From: Bolinopsis microptera
Lineage: Eukaryota > Ctenophora > Tentaculata > Lobata > Bolinopsidae
NCBI RefSeq assembly: GCF_026151205.1
Contig: NC_087080.1
Span: 11,021,837 to 11,085,836, forward strand
Length of the DNA stretch: 64,000 nucleotides
Direction: 5' to 3'
This document shows, piece by piece, positions 44,975 to 54,829 of this stretch (position 1 is its first letter; the number at the start of each line of letters is the position of its first letter). The translations under genes were made by a program, and so were the position numbers. Below the pieces are notes generated by a model that did not search any database, was not told where the DNA came from, and worked only from the letters and a program-made list of their open reading frames with translations.

Positions 44975-45309
44975 TTATACGCTGTAATTCAACATTCTCA
45001 GATTATACTTAAGAAATAGAAGTTTCTGTACATTTCCTGGTTTCAAATTGTATCTACCCTGTGTGACACGTTTAGCAGTTTTGAACTCTCTCTCGCTAGC
45101 GATAGATCCCATAGGAGCAGAAAGATATTTCCTGGCCACAGCGGCCGCTAAAGGGTAATGCTCTTCATGAGCTTTCCACAAGTTTTCCTGTTTCCTTCCT
45201 TTCTATGCTTAATCTTCATCGAGCACTTCTTGCAGCTTGCATAAGGGGTCCCATTTTCTTCTGAGTGGAACAACCAGACGGACGATGTTTTAGATTTACT
45301 ACTAGACAT
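44975..45309 (-). pseudogene. hAT transposase with the middle deleted (BED + hATC)
   Basis: On the minus strand, an ATG at 45309 opens MSSSKSKTSSVWLFHSEENG and YASCKKCSMKIKHRKEGN, the start of a BED-type zinc finger. About 45 codons in, the sequence passes directly to the C-terminal dimerisation domain of hAT transposases: YPLAAAVARKYLSAPMGSIA, SEREFKTAKRVTQGRYNLKP, VQKLLFLKYNLR. The two parts are in different frames. The RNase H-like catalytic core is absent, so it is a deletion derivative of the type that makes non-autonomous hAT elements. The termini were not identified with confidence. Confidence 0.75.
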
Positions 45310-46560
45310 TGTTTAAACAAGCAGTACGTAGCAGACAAAATGTAACAAGAGTAGACACGAGTCACGACACTAGACGAGTAATTATCAGAAATGATATTTA
45401 ATTGGCATATGCCAGACCCCTGATTGAGCGCGTTTGTGCGAATTCCCTTTTTGTCGTGCAGGTCTGAGTATCATTGTGTCACGTGACTTACAACCAGCGG
45501 TGCTTAATAGGGTTGTTCGCAAGCAGGCACTGTCTAGTACAGTACTAATCACCGTCTGGCGTCTAGAGCTGAGTCACGTGATTGCAGTAATGAGCTAATT
45601 ACGTAGCTACCCTAAACACGTGACCTTCATATTTCGTCACAATCAGAAGCACAACTGTACCCTGATTCGCATGCAAGCATATATCACTGGAATTTTTTGC
45701 AAGACAGGAGTTTGCTGTCTGCACAAAACTGGATCATAACATTAATAATAAAACGTGATAAAGATAAATACTAGAGCTACTGTTCGTAATGAGGTTCAGT
45801 TTTCCTCTAATTTAATACTGCCAAGGTTACGATTATAGCCGGGGGCTAGCCCAGGGAGGTGGCCGAAAATATTTGTTCGGTTTTTTCTTAGTCCGCACCT
45901 AGCTACCCCTCGATACATAATTCTGGACTCGAAGTTTCCCCCGGTAATTCGATCTCGGAAGGCAGGCCTCCCCTCAGCAACATGAGCTCGGAAGTGGGAG
46001 CTCTCGATACGGGAAGTACGTCTCAAGAACGATTCGGACCGAAAATTTTCTAAGTCAAAATTTGTTCTAAGTTTTTCTGAAAACCACTTTTTTCCACGAT
46101 GCACGATGCAGGCTACCCTGTTCATTATTAGCCGAAAATTATCTTTTGTGGGGACCGATGGCTCATCGTCCGAGTATAAAGCATACACTCCTGAATTAAC
46201 TGGTTCGTAAGATAATGACTTGCTAGTTGGTTTGTGTGTACATAGTAAGTCTGTGAGGCTTCTAGTGATAATACAAAATTATTATAAGTATTATATAAGA
46301 ATTATTATAAGAGTTATGTTTATATAGAACAAATTTTATGCAAGATGGACAAGGAGAGTAACTTATATATTGAGGCACTTTCCTTGTTCATCGAGAATGA
46401 CTGGGACCGAAATCTGTTTCAAAATTTTTCTAGAAACTACTTTTGTTCATGTTTCATGCTGCTACCCTGATTATTATGAGCCAAAAATATTTGTTCGGTC
46501 TTCTCAAGTCCGTACCTACATTCGGAAGGCTGTGGATGTAATTGGTTCCATATAATCATA
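45310..46560. repeat. Anonymous region with a diverged dispersed repeat
   Basis: The stretch at 45840-46190 (CTTTTGTGGGGACCGATGGC region) matches, inverted, the interior of the hAT element near 40895-40965. It is echoed at about 46380-46510 (CTACCCTGATTATTATGAGC). A minus-strand open stretch of 130 codons at 45796-46188 lies wholly in this repeat and is not taken as a gene. Confidence 0.5.
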
Positions 46561-46574
46561 AAGAACGTGATATT

Positions 46575-46730
46575 TGGCCCTCGGATTGAAAGGAGAATGC
46601 GAAAATTTTGCCCTCAGATTTAAAGAAAAATGCGCAATTTGTCACGGAGAACTGAAAAAATAGCGATTTGTCGCGAGGATTTGAGAAAATCGCGATTTGT
46701 CGCGGAGAATGGGAAAAATCGTGATTCCTA
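46575..46730 (+). repeat. Short degenerate tandem repeat
   Basis: Four or five units of about 35-40 bases share GCGATTTGTCGCGGAGAA-like cores with drift. Confidence 0.75.
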
Positions 46731-48190
46731 TCGTGATTCCTGAGCTATAGCTCAGGATGTTTGATGGTTTATACCAACAACCCTGCTAGCTAACGGTCAG
46801 TGATTTAGTCTTATGGCAACCTCAGCATGGTAGAGCACAGCAAGGCTGACCGAGACATAGCTAATTTTCTATGTTGATGAAGAAAGTTTGGACCAACTCT
46901 TTTTACACGTGACATATGACTACAACACGTGACTACAACACGTGATTAAAAACACGTGGAGTCATCATATGCTTACCTTTTCTGAACCTTCGGAGTCCAT
47001 CTGCCCTTAATAGCTTAAAGTTAATGATGATCTTTATTTCTAACACCTACACGAAAAGACGGTTACTAGAACCTTGGACAATCGATGGTATTCAGGATCA
47101 CAAAAACACAGTCCACACTTATAGACTATAAACTTATAGAGTCTGACGAACTCTGTTTTATTGATCCGTACTGTCCACCCTTTTAGGAAACGTCCACCGA
47201 AGTAACCACCACCGGTTGTACTGTCCTATTCCAATTTCCATACTGTCCTGAAATTCACAATTCAACAAAATAATTTTCAATACGTTGTTTTAAATTTATA
47301 GTAATTAGCATGTCGTCAGTAAATATTATCATACAAATTATCATGCTGAATTATAATTCTTAAATATTATTAATAGACTCACTATTTATTTTATTTTCTT
47401 ACACCGCTTAGAAATTAGAATTATAATCTCCTAAACTTTAAGCCGCTCACAATATAGGCCATGTGCTATCGACAATGAGCCGCGCAAACTGACTGTAAGA
47501 TGGTTTTGTAGCGCTAATTTCAGCCAGCAAAATAGCGAATAGAATTACATATTTAGTAAACTTTCCTCAGTCCAATCATAACAACATTTTTGGACACCTT
47601 TGAGCACCTAAAAAGAAGCTTTCCGAAAAATTTGGAGCATATACAATCATCAGACATTAAGTTATTGCTCAAATAAGCTACTTTTTTTGGCTCCAAAAAC
47701 CGCGCATCATTAAATATGGCACTATACTATGAGTATGACGGAACTCACTGATCATTCCAAATAAGTATAACAAATTTTATGGTAGAAAATTTTTAAAAAT
47801 GCGACCAAGTTTAATTTTATCTCCTACTCACAACTCAAGCAGGACAATTATGGCCATATAACTGAAACCGGGGGACTCCCCTCAGTGTTATTTGCTGAAC
47901 TGTTCCCAGTGTACCGATTACACTTACATTGTGAGACACGATGCAAAAACATTATTTTAGTACGTTGTTTTACAAAAATAGCATAACTACAGTAAATTCT
48001 TTGACAGGCAGGACAGCGAGATACTTTGTCATCATAGTTGTTGAGTGCTTATGGATCTACCTTAAGGTTTCTCAGTAGACCAAACAGATAGTTGTTACTG
48101 TAGATAGGTTCCGACAAAAAAGTGCTGCGGCCCGCCCACTCGCCTTAACGGGTGATAATCGTAAAATATCTGTTCCATATATTATCTGTT
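46731..48190. other. No gene seen; CACGTG cluster
   Basis: AT-rich anonymous DNA. Four CACGTG sites fall within about 55 bases at 46906-46962, in a small tandem phrase ACTACAACACGTG. No exon or family motif is recognised elsewhere in the stretch. Confidence 0.4.
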
Positions 48191-48200
48191 CCATACCACA

Positions 48201-48243
48201 TACAGGACCGTCGACGAGTCCAACTCGGCGCGCGTCCTGGTAG
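48201..48243 (+). ncRNA. Possible decayed hammerhead-ribozyme-like motif
   Basis: The sequence shows ACAGGACC, then GTCGACGAG, a TCC-loop-GG hairpin and CGCGCGTC-CTGG. The outer CAGGAC/GTCCTG arms can pair. The order resembles type I hammerhead ribozymes carried by Penelope-like elements (stem I, CUGANGAG, stem II, stem III, GUC). The GAAA box is missing and the strand is opposite to the nearby RT, so this would at best be a vestige. Confidence 0.25.
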
Positions 48244-48252
48244 GTTGTATTG

Positions 48253-48339
48253 TATATATATATATATATATATATATAAGTGACTAGGCGAGTGGTTGTA
48301 GGTTTACAACTTGTAAACCTACAACCACTCGCCTAGTCA

Positions 48340-48367
<28 letters not shown>
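48253..48367. repeat. Perfect palindrome ending in (TA)n
   Basis: Arms of about 57 bases meet at C 48310 (GGTTTACAA-C-TTGTAAACC). The inner part is unique (GACTAGGCGAGTGGTTGTAG) and the outer ends are (TA)n runs. It directly abuts the end of the Penelope-type RT fragment. Confidence 0.9.
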
Positions 48368-48374
<7 letters not shown>

Positions 48375-48384
48375 ACAATATGAT

Positions 48385-49370
48385 GGGAGGATGATTGGAT
48401 TCTGCGTTAATGTACAATGGTGTGTCATTTGGTTTCCTATAAGGTCTGTATGACTTGTCTGTTAGGTCGAGCACGACATCTAAGAAATCAACCGAATGCT
48501 GACAGAGATCCACCGTTATTTTTAGGCCTTCTTTTTGGAATAGTGAGTGTAGTTGCTTCCTAATTTTATCAAGAATTCCTGTATGTCGAACTTTAGAAAT
48601 CGTGCCATTTTTAGGTCTTTCAAGTCTTTAAACCATGTTAAAACTTCTGTGGTGCTCTTCCATAAATTGTCCCCTGTTTCGAGTTTTATTGCAGAGATCA
48701 GTTTTTCTAGGATTTTCTTACTGACACTTCCTAAATTGGATTTAGCGGGGTTAATTAATCTGCATTTAGTGTTGCTTGTAAAATTATCTTTGTGGTCTTT
48801 CAGTGTGATGAAGCATGGAGTTTCTGTGTAGCACTCCATCTTGTCGTCGATTTTAAGTTTTCTAGCTAGTATGTTAGTTCTTCTATCAATGTCTTCTTTT
48901 GTTCCGTTAGGTGCGACTTTGTAGTCCTTTGTGATGTTCTCGTGTAGCAGTTGGTTATATTTCTCTGGGTCTAATTGGTACAGATTTGATGTTTTATCTG
49001 CCTCTACAACAACTTTCCCGCCTGATTTTAGTTTCTTGAGATCATTCTGCATTTCGCTCTGAAATTTGCTGTTGGCATTTTGGAATTTGACATTGCTGAT
49101 CATTTCATACATGTCCGCTTCGAATTTTAAAAGATCAGGGTGTTGTGGTGGTGTATTACTGGACTTGAATCCGTAATTTTCATTTTGGTTGTTGACATCT
49201 AAATTTGGTGGTTCTTCGCCAGATGATTCAAACCAGAAAGCTTTCCATCTTAAACGTTTTATAAAGTTCTCTGTTTGAAGGATAAGTTTTTTTAGATACA
49301 TATTTCTGCTGGGTATGGGAATGTTCTTTAGTGAGTATCCCAAGTTACACTGTGTCATAATATGTGCCAT
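48385..49370 (-). pseudogene. Penelope-like reverse transcriptase, palm deleted
   Basis: The open part 49370-48522 starts MAHIMTQCNLGYSLKNIPIP. It contains SGGKVVVEADKTSNLYQL, the conserved ITLKDHKDNF...CRLINPAKSNLG block and motif A-like RFLKFDIQEF. Directly after this the sequence jumps, in another frame, to a region normally far downstream: VDFLDVVLDLTDKSYRPYRK and PLYINAESNHPP. The palm with the catalytic aspartate pair is missing, so it is a deleted copy. Penelope reverse transcriptases are related to telomerase and prime at DNA ends; this copy could not do so. Confidence 0.82.
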
Positions 49371-49707
49371 TGTTTACTCTGGGTTGTGCGATCCTGAGAA
49401 TAAAAGTGCTCTACGGGCGTTATGGTGCCTGGAGCAAAATACAACTGGTTTTCTTCTCTTATAGAAAAAGGGCTCTACTAGCTGTAGCTAGGAGCATGAA
49501 ATATCGGTACAAAGCAAACTATGCAATTGTCAAACTATAAGTTTCATGTTTGAAAAGCAATCTTCAGTGACATAATTAACATAAAAATGGCAAACATAAT
49601 ACAACACAGTGCTCCTTTATCAAATTTTATAATTAACAATTAACAATTACTCAATACTACTAAACCTATATAAATAACTACAAATCCTAATAACTAATAA
49701 ATACTAA

Positions 49708-49989
49708 CTAAATATGTCTAACTAAAAATTTCCTAGAGTGCCTACATTTAGAAATAATTTCTGATCTTTTATTAATAATGCCTGGGGTTTTAAGTATGTA
49801 TAGTTTCTCGTCTAAGCAGAGGCCACAGTGCCCCGCTCCAGCCTTATATTTCTTCGATTTAGTAATAATCTTCCAGTCTATGCTATATTCAATCATCTTC
49901 TCCTTGAGGTCCCATATCAATTTTGATAACTCGGTACTTAGTCTGTGCTTAGAATTCTTAAAACTTTGTCGATGATTGTACCACCGTGT
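49708..49989 (-). pseudogene. Penelope-like GIY-YIG endonuclease, C-terminal part
   Basis: The minus-strand reading FKNSKHRLSTELSKLIWDLK continues to IDWKIITKSKKYKAGAGHCG, LCLDEKLYIL, INKRSEIISKCRH and RHI-stop. These are the conserved C-terminal blocks of the Penelope-like endonuclease (the STELS/IW, KCxLC and NKR-E-C-H patterns). The N-terminal GIY-YIG residues are not present at this locus. Confidence 0.8.
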
Positions 49990-49990
49990 C

Positions 49991-50390
49991 TAAGGTCCCC
50001 TCATCCTTTAAGGCCAACGTATGGGTACTGACTTTTGGCCCACCCTGTATATGGAGAGAAGCGTTGACACGAAACTGATCGTTCCAGATTTCATCTGGAT
50101 CGATCTAGGCAGGCAGGCAGGCAGTAAACTATGGCTCAGATCATATCTCAAATCGGAAATGTTACGTATACAAATTAGCAAGTAAAAGTTCAGATCATGT
50201 CTCTAATTGGAAATATGTCGTATTGAAATCAGATCACAATTTCGGACAGATGTCGTTTTTTTCTGGTACCCTGAGTCGGACAGATGTCGCTGTCGGACAG
50301 GAGTCGGGTTACCAGTAGTGATCTGGGTGCTGTACAATATCGATATCCTATTTATTCTGCACAGTTGTCACATGAGCCAAAATATGACCA
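49991..50390. other. No gene seen
   Basis: Anonymous. A short (GGCA)n run lies at 50110-50126. A phrase CAGATCATnTCTnAAATnGGAAAT occurs twice (about 50135 and 50190). Confidence 0.45.
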
Positions 50391-50825
50391 TTTGATTGGT
50401 TTTCAGGGTCATATCACGCGGCTGTATGTCTTCTGATTGGTTAAAGTTGATCACGTGGATTGCTTATAACTTGATGTGTAATGTTGATTTATATAGAGCC
50501 AGAGGTCAGCTGACGTAGGGAAACGGTCGCGTGACTTGCCTTGCTGTGTAATGTCGGTTTATCTAGAGTCAGAGGTCAGCTGATGTAGGAAACAATCACG
50601 TGACTTTCGCGATAACTTTGAATGTCATAAGTACACTCGTAATTGTGATTATGCAGCAGTCCGGCAAAATATGACCATTTGATTGGTTTTCAGCGTCATA
50701 TCACGCGGCTGTATGTCTTCTGATTGGTTAAAGTTGATCACGTGGATTGCTTATAACTTGATGTGTAATGTTGATTTATATAGAGCCAGAGGTCAGCTGA
50801 CGTAGGGAAACGGCCGCGTGACTCG
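50388..50825 (+). repeat. Tandem duplication, 283-base period
   Basis: CATTTGATTGGTTTTCAG...GGTCAGCTGACGTAGGGAAACG occurs at 50388-50535 and again at 50671-50822, nearly identical. A third, diverged partial copy lies at 50530-50600. The units contain CCAAT-box-like ATTGG and CACGTG motifs. Confidence 0.85.
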
Positions 50826-50844
50826 CCTTGGGAGCTTATTATAT

Positions 50845-51137
50845 ATAATCACTACTGCGCTCTCATGCGGCTTCTATATTAATATAGAAAGTGATACAGT
50901 GTCACATGCAACTATAAGTATAATGTTTGGATCGGTTTCTCCTAAAGATTTCTCTTTGCAAGGAAAAGTGAGAGATGAGACAACTAGCTTAACAGACGAG
51001 CACTTTAATAAGTAAGAGACCAATGCTTATATCTTTTATTTTACAGTTACACTCACATCACACGCAAATTCACATTTAGTTTCACAAGCATGGGAGCTCA
51101 CCTGGTCCAACGAGCTTGGTATTTATAATCACTTATA
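50845..51137 (+). repeat. Unit R, copy 1 (about 300 bases)
   Basis: It starts near CTCTCATGCGGCTTCTATAT and ends at GGTATTTATAATCACTTATACTGC. Further copies are at 51971-52280 (which runs into the start of another unit) and, partially, at 54081-54155. No coding frame. Confidence 0.85.
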
Positions 51138-51176
51138 CTGCCATAAGTACACTCGTAATTGTGATTATGCAGCAGT

Positions 51177-51285
51177 CCGGTTGGGGCCTCAGACTAGTGA
51201 GTTAACGGTAACTTTCCTCTGCGGGAACATGTGGGTTCGAATCCCGCCTGGTCTACTTCCCCGAAGGACTGCTTTTGTTACGATA
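51177..51285 (+). tRNA. tRNA-like cloverleaf inside an inverted repeat, probably a SINE head or pseudogene
   Basis: AGACTAG (51191-51197) pairs with CTGGTCT (51248-51254). A D-like arm AGTT/AACT, a 4-base anticodon-position stem TTCC/GGAA with a six-base loop, and a standard T arm GTGGG-TTCGAAT-CCCGC can all form. At 65 bases, with a six-base loop, it lacks a normal anticodon loop, so a functional tRNA is unlikely. Flanking AGCAGTCCGGTTGGGG and CCCCGAAGGACTGCT extend the pairing outside. Confidence 0.4.
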
Positions 51286-51377
51286 ACCGTTATAACTAAC
51301 GTTAATCGGTTACAGGTATTTAAGAAACTACAATAGTTTAATCATATTAAAACGTAACCACAAACCTTCACCATATT

Positions 51378-51842
51378 ATGTCTACAACATACTTTTCGGA
51401 AATAGAAAATTCTGAACCATTAGCAGTTGACGAAGTCGAAAATATTTTCTTCTCATTGGATTTACAAATACCAAAAACCTTCTCTACCGACAGAGTTAAC
51501 TCATCCTGTCACGCCTCTGAAATATCCACTCAACTAAAACATGTTAAATTTGGCAACAATTTACAAAAATTCGAATTCGTTGTTACTCTAGAGCGAATAT
51601 TTAAACTTGATCTAAGAACGAATAACCCATGGTTTAAATCAGAAAACAACTTTAAAGACTACACTAAAGAGACACCAACCAAAAAAGTTTTTAAGAATCT
51701 GTACACAAAGAAGAAACCCAAAAGAGTTCGTATAAGAATACTTGAAATCGAAAGCAGTGTATACGAACTACCTTATTGTAGGAGAAATAATCCAATTCTG
51801 AACTTCAGAACCGTCTATTTTGAAATAACAGAGAGTGATTAA
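51378..51842 (+). CDS. Unassigned 154-residue protein between R units
   Basis: The ATG (MSTTYFSEIENSEPLAVDEV) opens a frame to TAA. The first third is acidic. The C-terminal half is strongly basic (KKVFKNLYTKKKPKRVRIRI) and ends ILNFRTVYFEITESD. No zinc finger, membrane segment or known motif is seen. It sits between two direct copies of unit R (50845-51137 and 51971-52280) and just after the tRNA-like segment, which suggests it belongs to a repeat-bounded mobile unit. The basic half could bind nucleic acid; this is only inferred from composition. It may instead be a host exon. Confidence 0.4.
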   Translation: MSTTYFSEIENSEPLAVDEVENIFFSLDLQIPKTFSTDRVNSSCHASEISTQLKHVKFGNNLQKFEFVVTLERIFKLDLRTNNPWFKSENNFKDYTKETPTKKVFKNLYTKKKPKRVRIRILEIESSVYELPYCRRNNPILNFRTVYFEITESD

Positions 51843-51970
51843 GCAATAATTACGGTAATAGATCAGATGCTCAAGTCGCACAAAGTTAAAATAAGAAGTG
51901 ACCATGATATATAAATCGACGCAGTTTTAATAGTGAACGTAGCACACCCAGCAGACTTCAATAGACGGAA

Positions 51971-52280
51971 CGTGAAAGTGATACAGTGTCACATGCAACT
52001 ATAAGTATAATGTTTGGATCAGTTTCTCCTAAAGATTTCTCTTTGCAAGGAAAAGTGAGAGATGAGACAACTAGCTTAACAGACGAGCACTTTAATAAGT
52101 AAGAGACCAATGCTTATATCTTTTATTTTACAGTTACACTCACATCACACGCAAATTCACATTTAGTTTCACAAGCATGGGAGCTCACCTGGTCCAACGA
52201 GCTTGGTATTTATAATCACTTATACTGCACTCTCATGCGGCTTCTATATTAATATAGAAAGTGATACAGTGTCACATGCT
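51971..52280 (+). repeat. Unit R, copy 2, continuing into the next unit
   Basis: It matches copy 1 from GAAAGTGATACAGTGTCACA through ATAATCACTTATACTGC, then starts a further unit (ACTCTCATGCGGCTTCTATA). That unit is cut by the LINE at about 52280 after GTCACATGC. The order shows R is a tandemly arranged unit. Confidence 0.85.
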
Positions 52281-53967
52281 GCCTCCTAGATTTTCCAAAT
52301 TGCCCCGTACTTTCAAATTTGACTGTTAGCCACCTACTGTGGGCGGATGACCTTATACTCCTTTCACTCGACCAGGAAACCACTCAAAAGCAACTTAATA
52401 TTCTCGGTAATTTTTGTAAGGAGTGGGGCATTGAAATCAATGAACTCAAAACTCAAGCAGTCATCTTTGGTAAGAAAACGTTAAAACAGGACATACAAAA
52501 CATCAAATTTACACTCAACGGATCTAATCTTGAAATTGTTGACAGTTATTGTTACCTTGGATTTGAACTTCATCAATCGGGTCAAGTACAGATCGCTCAA
52601 CAAAACCTTAAAACCAAAGCAATGCGTGCATTTTTTGGCCTGAAAAGGGTTGTCATGCGTTCAAAGTTATCTTTTAAAGCACTCCTTACACTGTTCGACT
52701 CTCTCATCAAGCCCATTCTATTATATGGTGCTCCGATATGGACACCCACTAGTACGATCAATAAATCTCTTTGCAAAACGATTAACTCGACAGAAGCAGC
52801 CGCTACTAACTTACTTAAAAAATCAGCGCCTCTCTGCAAGAAAGAGTGCATATTTCATTCCTAAAATGGGCATTGGGAGTCCATCGTAAAGCATCAAATG
52901 TAGGTGTTTGGGGAGAAACAGGAAGAATTCCTTTGATTTATCAATCAATTCGCTTAACGTTAAATTACTTCAAAAGGCTAAATACAAAATCAAAGTCGAA
53001 TTCGTTTGTCACTGCAGCCGTAAAAGAACAAAAATCACTAAACTTACCTTGGTATCGATACATAAAACCACTCCTTGAACTAGATGAAATTTACAAACTA
53101 GATCACGTAACTGCGCACCGAATTCTCAATACAAATGCAGCTAACAAAGCCGCGCCCAACCCTGTAAGTGATCACAAATTATTAAAAGACTCCCTCATAA
53201 ATCAGTCAAATTTTAGTCAATCCATCAAACCACTATGCAGCAAAAAGTATAGAATTCCTAAAATCATCGAAGCTCTAACCAATCAATTCAAAAAATGTTG
53301 GCAATATCAAAAATCTACTTCTTCTAAACTCTCATTCTATCACTCAATCAAACACACCTTCAACCGAGAGCCCTACTTATACTTATGCAAAGGCTTTTCT
53401 CGTCGTTACAGTACCACAAAACTTAGAATCAGCGCACATGATCTCCATATTGAAAGAGGCAGATACTCCAACACACCCCGTGAGCAAAGACTATGTGGTT
53501 GGTGCCAATCAAGTATGGGCGTTGAGACCATCGAAGACGAGTCGCATGTTCTTTACATATGTGACTTGTATTCAAAACAGAGGTCGAAATTAGTCAAAAA
53601 TCTTTCTCAAATGCCAATCATTGAAATAAGCAATGAAATCACCGACTCCAGCAATATCAATGAAACAAATCTCAAAGATCATCTCATGGAAATTTTGTCT
53701 CCTTACTCAACTGTAATTCCTCAAAATCACCAGAGCCTCCATATTCACTGCCACCGCTCACTTGATATTCAACCAAACACCCCACAGTATACTCAATTTC
53801 AAGAAAGGCGCTCCTATGCTGTCAACTGTGTGTGCACTTTTTTTCTTCGCTGCTCCGAAGAGCGAAATAGCTTCACCGAAGATACGCGTCAGCGTAATTC
53901 AAATGCACGAAACTTAAACAATTTTACTATCAATTTGGTGAGAACCTCGCGAATAAGTCATAATTAA
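52281..53967 (+). pseudogene. LINE reverse transcriptase, C-terminal part with HCCH-type zinc-binding region
   Basis: The frame starts inside the palm at FPNCPVLSNLTVSHLLWADD (motif C ADD). It continues through EWGIEINELKTQAVIFGKK (motif D), YCYLGFELHQSGQVQIAQQN (motif E) and KPILLYGAPIWTP. After a frame change near 52825 it goes on with HISFLKWALGVHRKASNVGV. Further on, SAHDLHIERGRYSNTPREQR, LCGWC, then EDESHVLYICDLY form the C-terminal Cys/His region common in several LINE clades. The clade is not certain (a Dong/R4-, Tx1- or I-like type is possible). It is truncated and frame-shifted, so inactive. Confidence 0.75.
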
Positions 53968-54080
53968 GACTCAAGGATAACCCTGGCTCTGACTTCAAGC
54001 AAAGATGATTGTTTTCATTAACTTCTGTAAACAATTATGACGGTCCATGATAATGGATCTATAATTTAATTTTAATCCTA
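52281..54080 (+). mobile_element. 5'-truncated LINE inside unit R
   Basis: The LINE lies between GTCACATGC (52280) and CATGCAACTATAAGTATAAT (from 54081), both parts of the R consensus. CATGC is repeated at the two edges. Only the C-terminal part of the reverse transcriptase and the tail are present, which fits incomplete target-primed reverse transcription. R copy 3 resumes at its right edge. Confidence 0.8.
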
Positions 54081-54155
54081 ATCCATGCAACTATAAGTAT
54101 AATGTTTGGATCGGTTTCTCCTAAAAGTTTCTCTTTGCAAGGAAAAGTGAGAGAT
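54081..54155 (+). repeat. Unit R, copy 3, partial
   Basis: CATGCAACTATAAGTATAAT through AAAGTGAGAGATGA matches copies 1 and 2, then departs. It lies just before the first Polinton-type ORF. Confidence 0.8.
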
Positions 54156-54236
54156 GATACCAAAACCTCTTTGTATGTTCTAATTGTACAGTTGTTCAAT
54201 TTATAACGTTACCACGACAACCTCTCCGCTCGTCAA

Positions 54237-54809
54237 ATGATGTCAAAACGTCGAAGGGAGTCATGCACCAAGTGTAATGCAAGTATTTCTATCTACACCC
54301 CGTCAGCTATGCAGAATCATCAAGCTTCTCGTAGCTGTAAAATAATTCAATGTAGTATTTGCCACGTGAAATACCCATTGTTAATGCAGATTGAACATGG
54401 AACACAACATAATAAAGAATCGCGTCACATTGGTACTGCGTGGGGGTTCAATGATGTATTAATTGTAGTGCCGGAATTTGTGATAGAAGAAGACTATAGA
54501 GACTTGTATATTCGCCACAAGAAATACATCAAACCGTCAAGGACAGTTAGGTCTCTAACTGCTGTATACAATTTTCAGTTGCATCATTTATCAATCGAAG
54601 ATATCAAGGAACATTTGCTCTCTGTGTTCAGAGACCAAAAAACAGCATTTAAACTGAAAATTTCACTTGCGTTCATCTTGAAAAACAACGAGGATCAGTC
54701 CTTGCATTTTTATTATTCTTCACAGAACAACCAGCTTCTATTCAGTGATCCGCATTTTGTGGGTGACCTTAACGACTTGAGTACACTGACCCACAAAATT
54801 GACGTATAG
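54237..54809 (+). CDS. Polinton-type protein resembling the N-terminal part of DNA polymerase B
   Basis: A 190-codon frame opens with paired Cys/His fingers (CTKCN, then CSICHVKYPLLMQIEHGTQH). It then reads SLTAVYNFQLHHLSIEDIKE and LKISLAFILKNNEDQSLHFY. I recall this pattern from the N-terminal region of polymerases encoded by Polinton-like elements. It lies on the opposite strand to the polymerase block at 55740-58530, so it comes from another copy or a rearrangement. Fossil; no function is claimed. Confidence 0.45.
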   Translation: MMSKRRRESCTKCNASISIYTPSAMQNHQASRSCKIIQCSICHVKYPLLMQIEHGTQHNKESRHIGTAWGFNDVLIVVPEFVIEEDYRDLYIRHKKYIKPSRTVRSLTAVYNFQLHHLSIEDIKEHLLSVFRDQKTAFKLKISLAFILKNNEDQSLHFYYSSQNNQLLFSDPHFVGDLNDLSTLTHKIDV

Positions 54810-54829
54810 GAAACGACGACTACACATAC

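Larger units (their letters stand above)
48370..49990 (-). mobile_element. Penelope-like element, partial, pseudo-LTR arrangement
   Basis: On the minus strand, a GIY-YIG tail (49989-49708) and 3' UTR come first. The start of a Penelope-type reverse transcriptase follows at 49370. A 3' end placed in front of a 5' start is the tandem or pseudo-LTR layout typical of Penelope-like elements. The reverse transcriptase is incomplete and stops at the AT palindrome. Confidence 0.82.

Noticed and set aside
45796-46188. 130-codon minus-strand ORF
   Set aside because: It lies wholly in a dispersed repeat that recurs in broken form at 46.4 kb and inside the hAT at 40.9 kb.
51191-51255. Functional tRNA gene
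   Set aside because: Only 65 bases, with a six-base anticodon-position loop and no valid anticodon; kept only as tRNA-like.
50845-52280. R units considered as LTRs of a small retroelement
   Set aside because: Copy 2 runs on into the start of another R unit, showing a tandem arrangement; no primer-binding site or gag-pol is seen.
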